Assembly (NCBI GenBank): GCA_948468385.1
Contig: CAOKHZ010000030.1
Location: forward strand, 1 to 49,498
Length of the DNA stretch: 49,498 nucleotides
Direction of reading: 5' to 3'
Source: an uncultured Faecalicatena sp.
Lineage (GTDB): Bacteria > Bacillota > Clostridia > Lachnospirales > Lachnospiraceae
Position numbers and translations under genes: made by a program. Every line of letters starts with the position of its first letter. Within the stretch, counting starts at the first letter, position 1. Positions 1 through 7,739 of the stretch are shown piece by piece. Under the pieces are notes generated by a model, which was not told the origin of the DNA, did no database searches, and saw only the letters and a program-made list of their open reading frames with translations.

Positions 1-52
1 CTATGACCCTCTGCTTGTAAGGCAGATGCTCTCCCAGCTGAGCTAAGACCCC
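1..52 (-). tRNA. tRNA-Val(TAC), 3' part cut by window edge
   Basis: On the minus strand the acceptor 5' strand GGGGTCT is followed by TA, a D arm starting GCTC and an anticodon stem CTGC/GCAG around the loop CTTACAA, giving anticodon TAC (valine, GTA codons). The T arm and 3' acceptor lie beyond base 1. A near-consensus promoter and a leader hairpin stand upstream, so this may be the first gene of a tRNA cluster that continues to the left. Confidence 0.93.
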
Positions 53-66
53 GTCTTTCAATTGGT

Positions 67-91
67 GCGGGTCGCGTCATCCGCAACCCGC
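67..91 (-). promoter_or_regulatory. Hairpin in tRNA-Val transcript leader
   Basis: A 10-bp stem with arms GCGGGTTGCG and CGCGACCCGC and a 5-nt loop lies between the -10 box and the tRNA. With a start about 7 nt below the -10 box, it would occupy roughly +1 to +25 of the primary transcript. It may be a processing or stability element of the pre-tRNA. Confidence 0.55.
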
Positions 92-97
92 TTTGCT

Positions 98-127
98 ATT
101 ATACAATCATTACCCTACAAATGTCAA
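98..127 (-). promoter_or_regulatory. Sigma-A promoter for tRNA-Val
   Basis: Perfect -35 TTGACA (122-127) and -10 TATAAT (98-103) are separated by 18 bp. It reads leftward into the tRNA-Val gene. Confidence 0.85.
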
Positions 128-225
128 CATCTTTTTTACATTTTTCTATTTTCCGTAAATTTCCGGAAAATATCCCTATTTTCTGGCAATTTATACTTTT
201 TAAAATCTTCCACGCCAAGCACGTC

Positions 226-248
226 AGGAAGTTCTTTTCGCCAAATTC
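226..248 (+). repeat. Dispersed repeat family B, solo copy
   Basis: AGGAAGTTCTTTTCGC followed by CAAATTC, just beyond the purL stop. It differs at one position from a copy at 35422-35444 between the two topoisomerase genes and at two from the copy at 35492-35514. Here only the conserved end of the repeat is recognisable. Confidence 0.6.
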
Positions 249-259
249 AGCCCTTCTGT

Positions 260-3200
260 CTATCCGAAGTATTTCACGCCCGACTCGAACAGCTTCAAAT
301 CCTGCTCGCCATAAATGTTGATTGCCACGCCGCGCCCGCGCCGCTCGGAATGCGCCATCTTGCCCAGCACGCGTCCGTCCGGGCTGGTGATTCCCTCGAT
401 GGCCATGTACGAGCCGTTGACGTTCCACTCCTCGTCCATGCTGATATTTCCATCCGGGTCACAATAGCGCGTCGCCACCTGACCATTTTCAAACAAACTT
501 TGCAGGCACTCCTCGCTCGCCACGAAACGTCCCTCGCCGTGCGAGGCCGGATTCGTGTACACGCCGCCCAAATCGGCTAACGCAAGCCACGGGGACTTGT
601 TCGTCTCCACCTTGATATAGACCATTTTGGAGATATGACGGCCAATCGTGTTGTACGTCAAGGTCGGGGATGCCTCATCTTGTCCGACGATGCGCCCGTA
701 CGGCACCAGTCCCAATTTGATCAGGGCCTGGAACCCGTTACAGATTCCCAACGCCAGGCCGTCCCGCTCCTGCAAAAGCTTCTCCACGGCTTCCTTGATC
801 TTGGCATTCTGGAACGCCGTCGCGAAAAATTTCGCCGAACCGTCCGGCTCGTCACCCGCGCTAAAACCGCCCGGGAACATGATCATCTGTGCCTGACCTA
901 TGGCCTTTTCGAATTCCTCCACGGACTCGCGGATGCCTGCCGCGCTTAAGTTCTTGAACACCCGCGTAATCACCTTCGCACCGGCCCGCTCAAAGGCCTT
1001 CTTGCTGTCATACTCGCAGTTCGTACCCGGAAATACCGGAATGAACACGGTCGGCTGGGCAATCTTGTGGCTGCAAATGTGAACGTCCTTCGTATCGAAC
1101 GGCTTCGCCTCCAGCTTTTCGTCATGGTTAGCCGCCGACCTGGTCGCAAACACGCCCTCCAGCGTCTTGGTCCATGCCGCCACGGCCTCGTCAAGTGAGA
1201 TGTTCACGTTTCCATAAGAAAATGCCTTGTCGTCCGTCACTTCGCCAATCAAAGTATAGGTAATCGAAAGTTCCCCGACCTTGTCCGACGGAACTTCCGC
1301 GACCAAATCACCGAACGCCGGGGCGAACATATCCCTTGCATCCAGATTGTGCTCCAATTTCACGCCCAGGCCGTTGCCAAACGCCATCTTGCTGACCGCC
1401 GCCACGATGCCGTGACGATCCAAAGCGTACGCCGAAACGATTTTTCCGGCATGGATGTCGTCTGCAAACTTCCCGTATTGTTCCTTTATCTGTCCATACT
1501 TCGGCAAGTCATAATCATCCCGCCCGATGCGAAGCCACACCAGCTTGTTTCCCGCCTTTTTAAATTCCGGCGTGATAATGTCCTTTTCCGTCGCCATGTC
1601 CACCGCGAAGGAAACAAGCGTCGGAGGCACGTCGATATCCTGGAACGTTCCCGACATGCTGTCCTTGCCGCCAATCGACGGCAGGCCGAAACCAAGCTGT
1701 GCGTCATACGCTCCCAACAATGCCGCAAACGGCTGGCTCCAACGCCTCGCGTCTTCCGTCATGCGGCGGAAATATTCTTGGAACGTAAAGCGAATCTTAC
1801 GGTAATCGCCGCCGGAGGCCACGATTTTCGCCACCGACTCCACCACCGCGTAAATCGCGCCGTGGTACGGGCTCCAACTCGACAGATAGGGATCAAATCC
1901 ATAGCTCATCATCGACACGCTGTCGGTCGTCCCGTCCGCCACCGGCACTTTCGCCACCATCGTCTGTGTCTCCGTCATCTGGTAGCGTCCGCCGTGAGGC
2001 ATGAATACGGACCCCGCGCCAATCGAGCCGTCAAACATTTCCACCAGGCCCTTTTGCGAGCAAACGTTCAAGTCCCCAAGAACCGCCAGCCACTTCTTGC
2101 GCACGTCGCCCGCTTCCTCGCGCACGAATAAAGAATCGGCCTTGGACGGGATTTCCACTTCCACGTCCGTCTCCTGGTGCGCCCCGTTCGTGTCAAGGAA
2201 CGCGCGGGAAATATTGACGATTTCCTTCCCCCTCCAGACAAGTACCAGACGCGGCGACTCCGTCACGACCGCCACCTTCGTCGCCTCCAGGTTTTCTTCC
2301 TCGGCATAGGCCATGAACTGCGTAACGTCCTTCGGGTCCACGACCACCGCCATACGCTCCTGCGACTCGGAAATGGCGATTTCCGTCCCGTCCAGGCCCG
2401 CGTACTTCTTCGGCACCTTGTCCAGATCCACGGTCAGCCCTTCCGCCAATTCGCCGATGGCCACGGAAACGCCGCCCGCACCAAAGTCATTACACTTCTT
2501 AATCAACTTGCTGACCTCTTCCCGCCGAAACAATCTCTGAATCTTGCGCTCGGTCGGCGGATTTCCCTTTTGCACTTCCGCCCCGCAAGTCTCAATGGAT
2601 TCCTCGGTGTGAACCTTGGAAGACCCGGTCGCTCCGCCGCAGCCGTCGCGCCCGGTACGCCCGCCGAGCAAAATGATGACGTCGCCCGGATCGGAAGTCT
2701 CACGGATGACCGCCCGTCTCGGGGCCGCCCCCAACACCGCGCCGATTTCCATCCTCTTCGCCACATAATTCGGATGATAAATCTCCTTCACCAGTCCTGT
2801 CGCCAGTCCAATCTGGTTGCCATAGGAACTATATCCCTTGGCCGCCCCGCGCACCAGCTTCTTCTGCGGGAGCTTGCCCTTCAATGTCTCCTTCACGGAC
2901 ACGGTCGGATTGGCCGCCCCGGTCACGCGCATCGCCTGATACACGTAAGTACGCCCGGAAAGCGGGTCGCGAATCGCGCCGCCAAGACAAGTCGCCGCCC
3001 CTCCGAACGGCTCGATCTCGGTCGGATGATTGTGCGTCTCATTCTTAAAATTAATCAGCCATTCTTCCTCCACGCCGTCCACTTGTATCGGCACCACGAT
3101 GCTGCAGGCGTTAATCTCGTCGGACTCCTCCTGGTCGGCAAGCTTTCCCTCTTCTTTCAGCTTGCGCATCGCCATCAATGCCAAATCCATCAGGCAGACG

Positions 3201-4018
3201 AACTTGTCCTCGCGCCCGGCGAAAATCTCGCCGTGCGTCGCCAAATAGTTCTTATAAGTATTCTCAATCGGCTCCCGGTAATCGCCGTCGTCAAACTTCA
3301 CGTTTTTCAACTCCGTGGAAAACGTCGTGTGACGGCAATGGTCAGACCAATACGTGTCAAGCACGCGGATTTCCGTCATCGACGGGTCACGCTTTTCCTC
3401 TCCCGCAAAATAGTTTTGAATATGTTTGAAATCCTTGAACGTCATGGCCAGCCCTAGCGAACCATACAGTTTGTTTAACTCGTCCTCCGCCATCTGGCAG
3501 AAGCCGTCAAAAATCTTCACGTCGTCCGGCTCGTCAAACACCGTCAAAAGCGTGTCCGGCTTCTCCATCCCCGTCTCCCGAGAATCCACCGGGTTGATGC
3601 AATGGCTCTTGATAGCCGCGAATTCCTCGTCCGAAATCGTCCCCTCAATCACGTAGGTGGTCGCCGTTTTGATTACCGGATCCTCGTCCTCCTTGATAAA
3701 CTGTACGCACTGCCGTGCGGAATCCGCCCGCTGATCGAACTGCCCCGGCAAATATTCCACGGAAAATACCCGATCCCCCTCGTTTTTTGCAAACTCCTCC
3801 CGGTACAAAACGTCTACCGGCGGCTCCGCGAACACGCCCCTGCAGGCCGTCTCGAACGTCTCGTCGGAAATGTTCTCCACGTCATAACGAATCAGCACGC
3901 GTACCCCCGTCACCGACTTGATGTCCAGATAATGACGGATTTCATGGGACAATTCCTTCGCCTGTACGGCGAAATCCGCTTTCTTTTCCACATAGACACG
4001 TCTTACATCACTCATCAT
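260..4018 (-). CDS. purL: Phosphoribosylformylglycinamidine synthase, large single-chain type
   Basis: Catalyses the ATP- and glutamine-dependent conversion of FGAR to FGAM, step four of purine synthesis. At 1252 aa it is the long form, with synthetase and glutaminase on one chain. The C-terminal glutaminase (from about residue 985) shows the nucleophile in LGICNGFQAL (Cys about 1093) and the catalytic NPASHGEGRF segment. The synthetase part has NETHNHPTEIEPFGGAATC and later GGKDSMSGTF. Two adjacent ATGs follow an AAGGAG site; the first (4018) lies 5 nt from it and the second 8 nt, so the start is uncertain by one codon. It follows the DUF1461 gene on the same strand with a short gap and may share its transcript; a weak TTGCAC -35-like box occurs in that gap. 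Confidence 0.97.
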   Translation of the reverse strand: MMSDVRRVYVEKKADFAVQAKELSHEIRHYLDIKSVTGVRVLIRYDVENISDETFETACRGVFAEPPVDVLYREEFAKNEGDRVFSVEYLPGQFDQRADSARQCVQFIKEDEDPVIKTATTYVIEGTISDEEFAAIKSHCINPVDSRETGMEKPDTLLTVFDEPDDVKIFDGFCQMAEDELNKLYGSLGLAMTFKDFKHIQNYFAGEEKRDPSMTEIRVLDTYWSDHCRHTTFSTELKNVKFDDGDYREPIENTYKNYLATHGEIFAGREDKFVCLMDLALMAMRKLKEEGKLADQEESDEINACSIVVPIQVDGVEEEWLINFKNETHNHPTEIEPFGGAATCLGGAIRDPLSGRTYVYQAMRVTGAANPTVSVKETLKGKLPQKKLVRGAAKGYSSYGNQIGLATGLVKEIYHPNYVAKRMEIGAVLGAAPRRAVIRETSDPGDVIILLGGRTGRDGCGGATGSSKVHTEESIETCGAEVQKGNPPTERKIQRLFRREEVSKLIKKCNDFGAGGVSVAIGELAEGLTVDLDKVPKKYAGLDGTEIAISESQERMAVVVDPKDVTQFMAYAEEENLEATKVAVVTESPRLVLVWRGKEIVNISRAFLDTNGAHQETDVEVEIPSKADSLFVREEAGDVRKKWLAVLGDLNVCSQKGLVEMFDGSIGAGSVFMPHGGRYQMTETQTMVAKVPVADGTTDSVSMMSYGFDPYLSSWSPYHGAIYAVVESVAKIVASGGDYRKIRFTFQEYFRRMTEDARRWSQPFAALLGAYDAQLGFGLPSIGGKDSMSGTFQDIDVPPTLVSFAVDMATEKDIITPEFKKAGNKLVWLRIGRDDYDLPKYGQIKEQYGKFADDIHAGKIVSAYALDRHGIVAAVSKMAFGNGLGVKLEHNLDARDMFAPAFGDLVAEVPSDKVGELSITYTLIGEVTDDKAFSYGNVNISLDEAVAAWTKTLEGVFATRSAANHDEKLEAKPFDTKDVHICSHKIAQPTVFIPVFPGTNCEYDSKKAFERAGAKVITRVFKNLSAAGIRESVEEFEKAIGQAQMIMFPGGFSAGDEPDGSAKFFATAFQNAKIKEAVEKLLQERDGLALGICNGFQALIKLGLVPYGRIVGQDEASPTLTYNTIGRHISKMVYIKVETNKSPWLALADLGGVYTNPASHGEGRFVASEECLQSLFENGQVATRYCDPDGNISMDEEWNVNGSYMAIEGITSPDGRVLGKMAHSERRGRGVAINIYGEQDLKLFESGVKYFG

Positions 4019-4085
4019 TGCCTCTCCTTTGTTAAAAAATAATTTATTTTTCTAAAAAACGTGCAACCCTCACCAAGCGGCGACT

Positions 4086-4799
4086 TCACACTTTTGCCGC
4101 CCGCGCCTCGCCACGGCTTTTATGCACCCACGATTTTAAGCCGTAAAAAACCGCCATCACGAGGATGAGCCCTGCCACGAACAAGCCGCCAATACGCAGG
4201 ACGAAGTCAAAAAACAACCCTTCCGGCAACATGCGGATCATATAATCTTCGGCCGGATCGAACATCCACAAATCATTGTCAAAGAAAATCTTGTGGAACA
4301 ACGTAAACACCGCGTTGAAGTTCCTCGCCACGGCGATTCCCAGAACGGCCAGAAACACCGCCAAAACACCCACCGTGACCTGGTAAGCGCGTGACAAGAT
4401 CCGCAAAACGTCCTCTTTCAAAAACAACAAGGCCGCCAGGCTCGCCACCGCCGCGACAATTGCCCCCAGACGCAACTTGAGACCGCCCAGAAACAACCCT
4501 TGCACCTCTCCCATGTGGAACCGATCCTGCTCATTGAAAAAATCTTGTTCCCTTCCCTCCACGGTCGTCGTAACGCTTAACGTTTCCCGGTTCCCGCGAA
4601 GGTACGCCATCATTTCCCGCGTCACGTACATCGCGTCCTCCATCGTCATGTCCAAATCGGCGAGCACGCCATATTTCTCGTATTCCTCCTGGTAAAACCC
4701 GAAATCCGCGTACATCGCGATTTCAAAACTGCTAATCAATAAAATCACGAGCAGGGAAACCGCGAACACAAATCCCGGAAGCCATCGTACCTTCTTCAA
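4086..4799 (-). CDS. DUF1461 / TIGR01906 family integral membrane protein
   Basis: A membrane protein of unknown function, 237 aa. Hydrophobic segments lie near residues 6-24, 115-130, 145-165 and 205-225; the acidic, polar stretch between the first two (FGFYQEEYEKYGVL onward) is probably extracytoplasmic. The chosen TTG start is preceded by GAGGAGG with a 7-nt gap. The open frame continues 35 codons further up to an ATG at 4904, but that part is made of the 18-bp repeat region behind pyk and has no ribosome site, so I reject it. It lies between pyk and purL on the same strand. The family assignment is from overall layout and length; no catalytic residues are recognisable. Confidence 0.8.
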   Translation of the reverse strand: MKKVRWLPGFVFAVSLLVILLISSFEIAMYADFGFYQEEYEKYGVLADLDMTMEDAMYVTREMMAYLRGNRETLSVTTTVEGREQDFFNEQDRFHMGEVQGLFLGGLKLRLGAIVAAVASLAALLFLKEDVLRILSRAYQVTVGVLAVFLAVLGIAVARNFNAVFTLFHKIFFDNDLWMFDPAEDYMIRMLPEGLFFDFVLRIGGLFVAGLILVMAVFYGLKSWVHKSRGEARAAKV

Positions 4800-4820
4800 A
4801 TTAAATACCTCCTCATGATG

Positions 4821-4838
4821 CGCTAAGTGCTCATGGCG
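4821..4838 (-). repeat. 18-bp direct repeat, distal copy
   Basis: CGCCATGAGCACTTAGCG on the minus strand is an exact copy of 4913-4930, which carries the last codons and stop of pyk. The two copies start 92 bp apart and flank the non-coding segment before the DUF1461 gene. The following ATGAGGAGG supplies the ribosome site for the TTG start at 4799. Confidence 0.75.
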
Positions 4839-4912
4839 AACCGCCTGGTATGCTCGATAACACCTCGCCAACGGCGGCGGAATGCCTCGCACGTAAGCGG
4901 CCATGACACGGC

Positions 4913-4930
4913 CGCTAAGTGCTCATGGCG
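4913..4930 (-). repeat. 18-bp direct repeat, copy spanning the pyk stop
   Basis: Same 18 bases as 4821-4838. The TGA stop of pyk is inside it. Confidence 0.75.
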
Positions 4931-6368
4931 ATACCACGGCGATGCGCATCATGTTGCTCGCCTTGTGCTTCTCCCCCTGCACGTTCGTGGAAGGGATGCC
5001 CGCCGTCAAGACCACGACGTCGCCCTCGTCCACGTACTTTTTCACGCGTGCAATCTCAATGGCCCCGTCGCAAATATCCTCCGTCGTCTTAAACTCCAAC
5101 GACTTCAACGGCCGTACGCCCCAGTAAATGGACATCCGCCGCAACGTCCGCTCGTTCGGCGTGATGCCAAGAATCTCCTGCCTGGGCTTCAAATTCGACA
5201 TCACGCGGGCCGTCGCCCCGGAAACCGTCGGGGCAATCAAACACTTCGCATGCAGATTTTCCGCCGCCAGTACCGAGGAGTAGGCAATGGCGCTGGAAAT
5301 GCCGGATTTCAACCGTTCTCCCGCCCGGCTTAAAAACAAGTCATAATCCAGGTGCTTTTCCGTGCTCTCGATGACGTGCACCATCATCTGCAGGGCCTCC
5401 ACCGGATATTTGCCCGCCGCCGTCTCGCCGGAGAGCATCACGGCATCAGTGCCGTCATACACCGCGTTGGCCACGTCCGTCACCTCCGCCCTGGTCGGAC
5501 GCGGGTTGCGAATCATGGAATCCAACATCTGGGTCGCGATGATGACCGTCTTGAAGCTTTCGTTCGCCTTTTGAATCATCTGCTTCTGCAAATACGGCAC
5601 CTCCTCGGCCGGAATCTCCACACCAAGGTCGCCACGCGCGACCATGATGCCGTCCGCCGCACGCAAAATTTCGTCAATATTGCTGATGCCCTCCGCGTTC
5701 TCAATCTTGGCAATGATGGGAATGTAAGGCGCGTTCAGCTCTTTCAGCCACGCGCGAAGCTCCAAAATGCACTCCGCGTTGCGCACGAAAGAGGCCGCGA
5801 TAAAGTCCACGTCCTGCTCCACGCCAAAACGAACGTCCTCCTTGTCCTTTTCCGTCAGGGCGGGAAGCCGAACCGCCACGTTTGGCACGTTGATTCCTTT
5901 ACGCTCGCCCAATTCCCCGCCGTTGATGACGCGACAGATGATTTCCTTCTGGTTCTTTCCCGTCACTTCCAGTTCAATCAACCCGTCGTCCACCAGAATC
6001 CGCTTTCCTTTTTCAACGTCGTGCACGAGTCCCGGGTAAGTGATGGACACCCTTTCCCTGGTTCCCACCACGTCATCCGCAGACAATACGAACGTCTCCC
6101 CCGGCTCAAGCACCACCTTCCGTCCGTCCTCTAACACCCCCGTGCGGATTTCCGGCCCCTTGGTGTCCAGAAGAATGGCCACGTTGGATCCTTCCTCCGC
6201 ACGAATCTGTTTTAACATGTCCATCCGGCACTTGTGTTCCTCATAATCCCCATGAGAAAAATTAAACCGTGCCACGTCCATGCCGCATCGCACAAGGCTG
6301 CGCATCACCTCTTCGTCGTCCGTGCGCGGCCCCATCGTACAAATCACCTTTGTCTTCTTCAATTTCAT
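4923..6368 (-). CDS. pyk: Pyruvate kinase
   Basis: Converts phosphoenolpyruvate and ADP to pyruvate and ATP at the end of glycolysis. The 481-aa chain has the N-terminal ICTMGPRT strand of the barrel, the substrate segment DTKGPEIRTG, the signature IAKIENAEGISNIDEIL with its catalytic lysine, MVARGDLGVEIP, and the A/C domains ending in a nucleotide-independent C terminus. It lacks the extra PEP-utiliser domain found at the C terminus of Bacillus enzymes. AGGAGG lies only 3 nt before the ATG at 6368; a TTG two codons later (6362) has a 9-nt gap and gives the familiar MKKTK start, so it may be the real one. No terminator is seen before the DUF1461 gene. Confidence 0.97.
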   Translation of the reverse strand: MKLKKTKVICTMGPRTDDEEVMRSLVRCGMDVARFNFSHGDYEEHKCRMDMLKQIRAEEGSNVAILLDTKGPEIRTGVLEDGRKVVLEPGETFVLSADDVVGTRERVSITYPGLVHDVEKGKRILVDDGLIELEVTGKNQKEIICRVINGGELGERKGINVPNVAVRLPALTEKDKEDVRFGVEQDVDFIAASFVRNAECILELRAWLKELNAPYIPIIAKIENAEGISNIDEILRAADGIMVARGDLGVEIPAEEVPYLQKQMIQKANESFKTVIIATQMLDSMIRNPRPTRAEVTDVANAVYDGTDAVMLSGETAAGKYPVEALQMMVHVIESTEKHLDYDLFLSRAGERLKSGISSAIAYSSVLAAENLHAKCLIAPTVSGATARVMSNLKPRQEILGITPNERTLRRMSIYWGVRPLKSLEFKTTEDICDGAIEIARVKKYVDEGDVVVLTAGIPSTNVQGEKHKASNMMRIAVVSP

Positions 6369-6465
6369 CTACCTCCTGATTTTTTCATGCGAGCGGGAAA
6401 TGCACGACCGCGTCCACAAGATGCCGACAAATTGCCATGCGCTTCACGCCTTCGCGTCGCCTTAC

Positions 6466-7329
6466 TCACTTGACATGTTCATGCGTAAATAAATGTTCGT
6501 TGCAATACTCGTAATTCCCCTTGCACTTGGAGCAGAAACGAAATTCCAAACTAGGATCGTCCACGTCCGTCCGCCCACAAATGGCACAACGATGCTTTGC
6601 GCCATTTCCATAATGCATCTTCGGCCGCTCCACCTGCTTCATGAACTTCCGCTTGCGCATCTGCTCTTTCGGAGTGTAAGGCTTTATATTACGGCCGGAT
6701 AAGAAAAACAAGATAAAGTTCAAAAGCGACGCGATAATGATGATGCGGACGGCCGCGTTGCCTCGTAGCAAGTCAATTGCCAAAATCACGGCATAAGCGA
6801 TTCCCAACCATTTCACCTTGATTGGCAATATAAAGTAAAACATCACCTCCATGTCGGGAAACATGGCCGCAAACGCCAAAAAGATGGACATGTTGATATA
6901 AAACGTACTAAAAAACATACAAGAAGCCGTCACCGTCATCATCGTCATCGTCGGATTCTGTATCGTCAGGGCATAATACGCGTACAACACGAACGCCCCC
7001 GCGACCGTGAATAGAATTCCCGAAAACATGTATACATTATAGCGAAACGTTCCCCAACTGCGCTCCAACGTCGTTCCCACGGAATAATAAAAAATCAACA
7101 TGATGACAATCGTCAACGGATTCCCGCTCGGCGGAACCAATACCCAGGAAATGATCCTCCACACCTGCCCCCTGAGAATATAGACGGGGTTTAACATGAT
7201 CCACTGATACAAATCCGGTAAAAAAAGCTCAATCCCATAACCGATGATATATGCCCCAATCAAATACATCGTCAGATTTGGAATCGCGTAACGTCCAAAT
7301 TTCTTCTCTAACTTACTCAGCCAATTCAA
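6466..7329 (-). CDS. Rhomboid-like membrane protein with C-terminal zinc ribbon
   Basis: 287 aa with about six hydrophobic segments, in the layout of the rhomboid superfamily (N-terminal helix, an amphipathic loop with GQVWRIISWVLVPPS, then a helix bundle). No GxSG serine motif or matching histidine is visible, so it is probably not an active protease. After a basic stretch the C terminus carries CAIC, then CSKC, then CNEHL, a likely zinc ribbon. The TTG start follows AAGGAG by 9 nt. The GTG at 7392 that extends the frame is rejected because a strong promoter (7360-7388) lies inside that extension. Function unknown; the zinc ribbon suggests a cytoplasmic protein or nucleic-acid contact. Confidence 0.75.
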   Translation of the reverse strand: MNWLSKLEKKFGRYAIPNLTMYLIGAYIIGYGIELFLPDLYQWIMLNPVYILRGQVWRIISWVLVPPSGNPLTIVIMLIFYYSVGTTLERSWGTFRYNVYMFSGILFTVAGAFVLYAYYALTIQNPTMTMMTVTASCMFFSTFYINMSIFLAFAAMFPDMEVMFYFILPIKVKWLGIAYAVILAIDLLRGNAAVRIIIIASLLNFILFFLSGRNIKPYTPKEQMRKRKFMKQVERPKMHYGNGAKHRCAICGRTDVDDPSLEFRFCSKCKGNYEYCNEHLFTHEHVK

Positions 7330-7359
7330 TCCGCTTCTCTCCTTTTTTCGTTTTCTATC

Positions 7360-7388
7360 ATTGTACTGTTTAAGGGATGGTTTGTCAA
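7360..7388 (-). promoter_or_regulatory. Sigma-A promoter for rhomboid-like gene
   Basis: TTGACA (7383-7388) and TACAAT (7360-7365) with a 17-bp spacer, reading leftward. A start near 7353 leaves a leader of about 25 nt to the TTG codon at 7329. It may also serve pyk downstream. Confidence 0.85.
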
Positions 7389-7473
7389 ACACATGTTACC
7401 CTTTTTTTCTTTAGTTTAGATAAATTTCCCATATAAAATTCATGAATTTTCAAAATCTGGAGCATAATGCCAA

Positions 7474-7502
7474 TTGCCTTTTTTCGCATTTTATCGTATA
7501 AT
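7474..7502 (+). promoter_or_regulatory. Sigma-A promoter for the activase gene
   Basis: TTGCCT (7474-7479) and TATAAT (7497-7502) with a 17-bp spacer, reading rightward. The predicted start near 7509 is about 230 nt before the activase ATG. Confidence 0.75.
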
Positions 7503-7508
7503 CACCAT

Positions 7509-7637
7509 GGTGCATGTTTTACGCCGGTTACTTGAAACACCAACCGACCATATCCTGCACCTTTTCGTATTTTACCCATCTGGAGGCAGACACGCTTTTC
7601 CATGAAAAATTTCAGGCATGAAAAAACATTTTGCCTC
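7509..7637 (+). promoter_or_regulatory. Structured 5' leader of the activase transcript
   Basis: From about +1 the leader can fold into a nested stem: outer GGTGCA (7509-7514) with TGCACC (7556-7561), inner CGGTT (7525-7529) with AACCG (7542-7546). A second long-range pair is GAGGCA (7583-7588) with TGCCTC (7632-7637). The rest, to 7739, holds only a small CGGT/ACCG hairpin and the ribosome site. I do not recognise a known riboswitch class. There is no other gene between 7330 and 7739. Confidence 0.4.
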
Positions 7638-7739
7638 TAACATCATAATATAAATTACCAACGCGGTTTTTACCGTGCCAAAGCGGCCATGTACCTTTCG
7701 ACCGTTTACAGATAAAACTTTTTAGAAATGAGGGATACC

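Noticed and set aside
2177-3457. 426-codon plus-strand frame inside purL
   Set aside because: Arg/His-rich antisense shadow of a well-conserved gene, without a start signal.
7330-7392. 21-codon N-terminal extension of the rhomboid-like protein (GTG at 7392)
   Set aside because: A TTGACA/TACAAT promoter lies within it, and the TTG at 7329 has a good ribosome site.
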